From positions 1 to 64,000 of the forward strand of contig JAOUHG010000012.1 of assembly GCA_029865265.1 (NCBI GenBank): a stretch of DNA of 64,000 nucleotides, in the 5' to 3' direction. The position numbers and the translations under genes are program-made. Below the pieces are notes generated by a model. The model did no database searches, was not told the DNA's origin, and worked only from the letters and a program-made list of their open reading frames with translations. Shown piece after piece: positions 62,082 to 64,000 of this stretch. The stretch's first letter is position 1; the number at the start of each line of letters is the position of its first letter. This stretch comes from Candidatus Krumholzibacteriia bacterium (lineage in GTDB: Bacteria; Krumholzibacteriota; Krumholzibacteriia; WVZY01; JAKEHA01).

Positions 62082-64000
62082 ATGAAAAAGAAAAAGATAC
62101 GAGTTGCCATCCTGGGCGGCGGCGAGGCGGACCTCTACGTCATGGGCGAGTTGCACAAGCAACGCGACGTGGAGATCGCATTCGTCTACGACCGCTACCC
62201 GGCGGCCGTGGCGGTAGAGATAGCGGAGATCCTCGGCATTCCCCGCGTGACCAGTCCGGAGGGGATCGCCGATCACCTGCCCGTGGACCTCGCCATCGCG
62301 GGCGAGCCGCGCGATCGATTCGAGCGCGAGATCGAGAAGCTGGGCAAGGCGGAGGTGCTGGATCACAGCGTGGCGCTGTCGCGCCTGTGCCGGCGCGAAG
62401 TGCCCGCCGCCCCGCCCGCGCCACCCGACGATGTTCCCTACACAATCGACGATGCCATCGAGGGCTTCGAGCGCCTGTTCGACCGGGCGCGCCTGCTCCG
62501 CTTCCTGCTCGATGTGGCGGTCGAAACCACCGCCGCCTCCAACGGGTCCATCATGCTCTACTCGCCGGAGGCGCGCGAGCTGTTCATCGCCCACGCCACC
62601 GGGCTCAGCGAGCGCGTCATCCGCAACACGCGCCAGAAGCTGGGCGAGGGCATCTCGGGATCGGTGGCCGCGGAGCGCAAGGGCAAGCTGATCCGCCAGG
62701 CCGCGGTGGGGCGCTCGTATTCCTCGCAGCTCGATCGCGTCAACATCGGTTCGGCATGTTCGGTGCCGCTCCTGGATGGAGAGCGCCTGCTCGGCGTGCT
62801 GAACGTCTCTTCCATGCCCACCGGCCGCGAGCTCACCATGCCCGACCTGCACACGCTGGAGCGCCTGAGCCGCCGCATCGCGCGCGTACTCTCCGAGTCC
62901 ATCCGCCTGCAGGAGCTGCAGGTGCGGGCGGGGGAAATGGAACTGCGCCAGTCGGTGGGGGAACTGGCCGACAAGCCCGGCTCCACCGCGGAGCGGTTTT
63001 CGCTGCTCACGTCGCTGGTGTGCGAAATGACGGGTGCGGAGTCGGTGGAGGTGTTCGTCAGCACCACCGGTGGTGAATGGCTGGTGCTGGGTGGATCGAG
63101 CTACCGGGTGGCAGTGGAACCGGACGTGGTGCGCGTGGGACGGGGTGCACTGTCGCGGGCCTACCTGGAGCGGCGCACCATCATCCTCACCGAGCCGGTT
63201 GATCCGCAGAGCGAGCAGATTGCCTCGTCCTTTGCATTCGTTCCGCTGGTGATGTCGGAGGTGCTGGGTGTGGCGGTATTCGAGTTCGCGGAGCGCCACC
63301 GCCTGGACGAATTCATGGCCGCCAGGAACTCCATCACACTGGAGCTGTCGCGCTTCATTTCTTCGGAGCGGCGTGAACGCAGGCTGCGCGCGGAACTCGC
63401 GTCGCTGGCCAAGATCTCGGAGGCCGTCCCGGCGGTCATCTCGTGCCGCTCGCTCGAGGAATTGTCGGAAACGCTCGCGCGGGTGATTGCCGACGCGCTG
63501 GGCTGCGAGCGCGTGTCGGTGCGGCTGCGGCCCGGCAAGGATGCGCCGTGGACGCCGTTCCGCTACGACGCGGCGGGAAAACCGGACACGGCGTGGCCGG
63601 CGGAGGACGAGGAGCGTTTTGCGCGCCTCGAGCGCCGTCGCGAGTCGTTCCAGATGGCCTTCGTCGACTTCGGCCCATTGACGCCCGGCGGCCGCGCCAC
63701 GCGCTCCATGCTCGCGGTACCCGTGCGCGAGGGCGGGGAACTGGTCGGCGGCATCCTTGCCTACGACAAGCGGCCCGGAACCGCGGTGGAAGAGACCTCG
63801 TTCTCGCCGCATGACGAGTCGGTGGTGGAACAGGCGCTGGCCATGGCGCGGCCGGTGGTGAAAGCGCTGGTGACGCCGGGCAAGGGCGCGCGGCCTTCAT
63901 ACGACGACGTGCTGGCGGGCAATGCCCATCGCATGGCGCGCATGATCGACGCGGAGACGGCGCGCGCGGACCGCTACCACCTGCCGTTCTCGTTGCTCTT
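62082..64000 (+). CDS. Multi-GAF signalling protein, partial (C terminus beyond the window)
   Basis: An open frame of 639 complete codons that runs off the end. Residues 1-105 look like a Rossmann-type domain ('KKIRVAILGGGEADLYVMGE', then 'VEIAFVYDRYPAAVAVEIAE'), with a glycine-rich loop suited to a nucleotide. At least two, probably three, GAF domains follow (about 140-290, 305-430 and 445-590; for example 'VPLLDGERLLGVLNVSSM', 'VPVREGGELVGGILAYDK'). The last visible residues ('ETARADRYHLPFSLL') resemble the opening helix and strand of a GGDEF domain, so a cyclic-di-GMP enzyme is likely; this is inference. No clear Shine-Dalgarno precedes the ATG. Confidence 0.75.
   Translation, partial: MKKKKIRVAILGGGEADLYVMGELHKQRDVEIAFVYDRYPAAVAVEIAEILGIPRVTSPEGIADHLPVDLAIAGEPRDRFEREIEKLGKAEVLDHSVALSRLCRREVPAAPPAPPDDVPYTIDDAIEGFERLFDRARLLRFLLDVAVETTAASNGSIMLYSPEARELFIAHATGLSERVIRNTRQKLGEGISGSVAAERKGKLIRQAAVGRSYSSQLDRVNIGSACSVPLLDGERLLGVLNVSSMPTGRELTMPDLHTLERLSRRIARVLSESIRLQELQVRAGEMELRQSVGELADKPGSTAERFSLLTSLVCEMTGAESVEVFVSTTGGEWLVLGGSSYRVAVEPDVVRVGRGALSRAYLERRTIILTEPVDPQSEQIASSFAFVPLVMSEVLGVAVFEFAERHRLDEFMAARNSITLELSRFISSERRERRLRAELASLAKISEAVPAVISCRSLEELSETLARVIADALGCERVSVRLRPGKDAPWTPFRYDAAGKPDTAWPAEDEERFARLERRRESFQMAFVDFGPLTPGGRATRSMLAVPVREGGELVGGILAYDKRPGTAVEETSFSPHDESVVEQALAMARPVVKALVTPGKGARPSYDDVLAGNAHRMARMIDAETARADRYHLPFSLL

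Overview
The window is one very GC-rich stretch of chromosome from a diderm bacterium. It carries about fifty tightly packed genes, most of them housekeeping, and I see no phage, insertion sequence, CRISPR array or other clear accessory island. GTG and TTG starts are common and many stops overlap the next start. Outer-membrane functions are plain: a PorV/PorQ-like porin, LapA and LapB homologues, MltD- and Slt-type transglycosylases, and a protease/propeller/beta-barrel protein. The 'alternative' GlmU-type nucleotidyltransferase, the PorV-like protein and the tiny COX24/mS38-like basic protein point to the FCB (Fibrobacteres-Chlorobi-Bacteroidetes) side of the tree, perhaps a GC-rich candidate phylum. 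That placement is inference.

Layout. 1-8.3 kb: a secreted unknown protein, a TPR lipoprotein, an nfeD-slipin membrane operon, an HNH nuclease, tRNA-Leu and tRNA-Ala, the GlmU-like enzyme, a 630-base gene-free region with a long hairpin, HU plus a 31-residue basic protein, and a PilZ protein. 8.35-14.6 kb: a signalling cluster with a GAF/PAS histidine kinase, an NtrC-type sigma54 activator, a kinase-like ATPase, a pseudo-receiver/Fis protein and a second sigma54 activator with a degenerate receiver. 14.7-20.8 kb: porin, MltD, a GGDEF protein and a short ComEC. 20.8-25.5 kb: purN-purC-purH-guaA. 25.5-32.3 kb: Slt transglycosylase, polyprenol kinase, TPR and DnaJ-TPR proteins, and a membrane PQQ-type beta-propeller.

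32.4-47.3 kb: secA, smg, topA, trmFO, xerC, an Ig-like lipoprotein, dapF, the metalloprotease/propeller/barrel protein and proS. 47.4-56.7 kb: rpsT (minus strand), xerD, then the run trpS-scpA-scpB-rluB-hisC-cmk/plsC, followed by rpsA under its own promoter. 56.8-64 kb: lapA-lapB-SPOR protein-mutS, then a multi-GAF protein that runs off the edge and appears to enter a GGDEF-like domain.

How parts fit together. Chromosome handling is well represented (xerC, xerD, scpA, scpB, topA, HU, mutS). Cyclic-di-GMP signalling is suggested by the PilZ protein, the GGDEF protein and the truncated multi-GAF protein. Envelope building links NfeD/slipin, LapA/LapB, the transglycosylases, polyprenol kinase and acyltransferase. 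Vegetative promoters can be read by eye, mostly TTG-type -35 boxes 16-18 bases from TAnnnT-type -10 boxes. The slt gene looks leaderless. The topA and rpsA promoters each carry a perfect 7-6-7 inverted repeat. The least explained items are the sigma54 signalling cluster and the 98-base hairpin upstream of HU.
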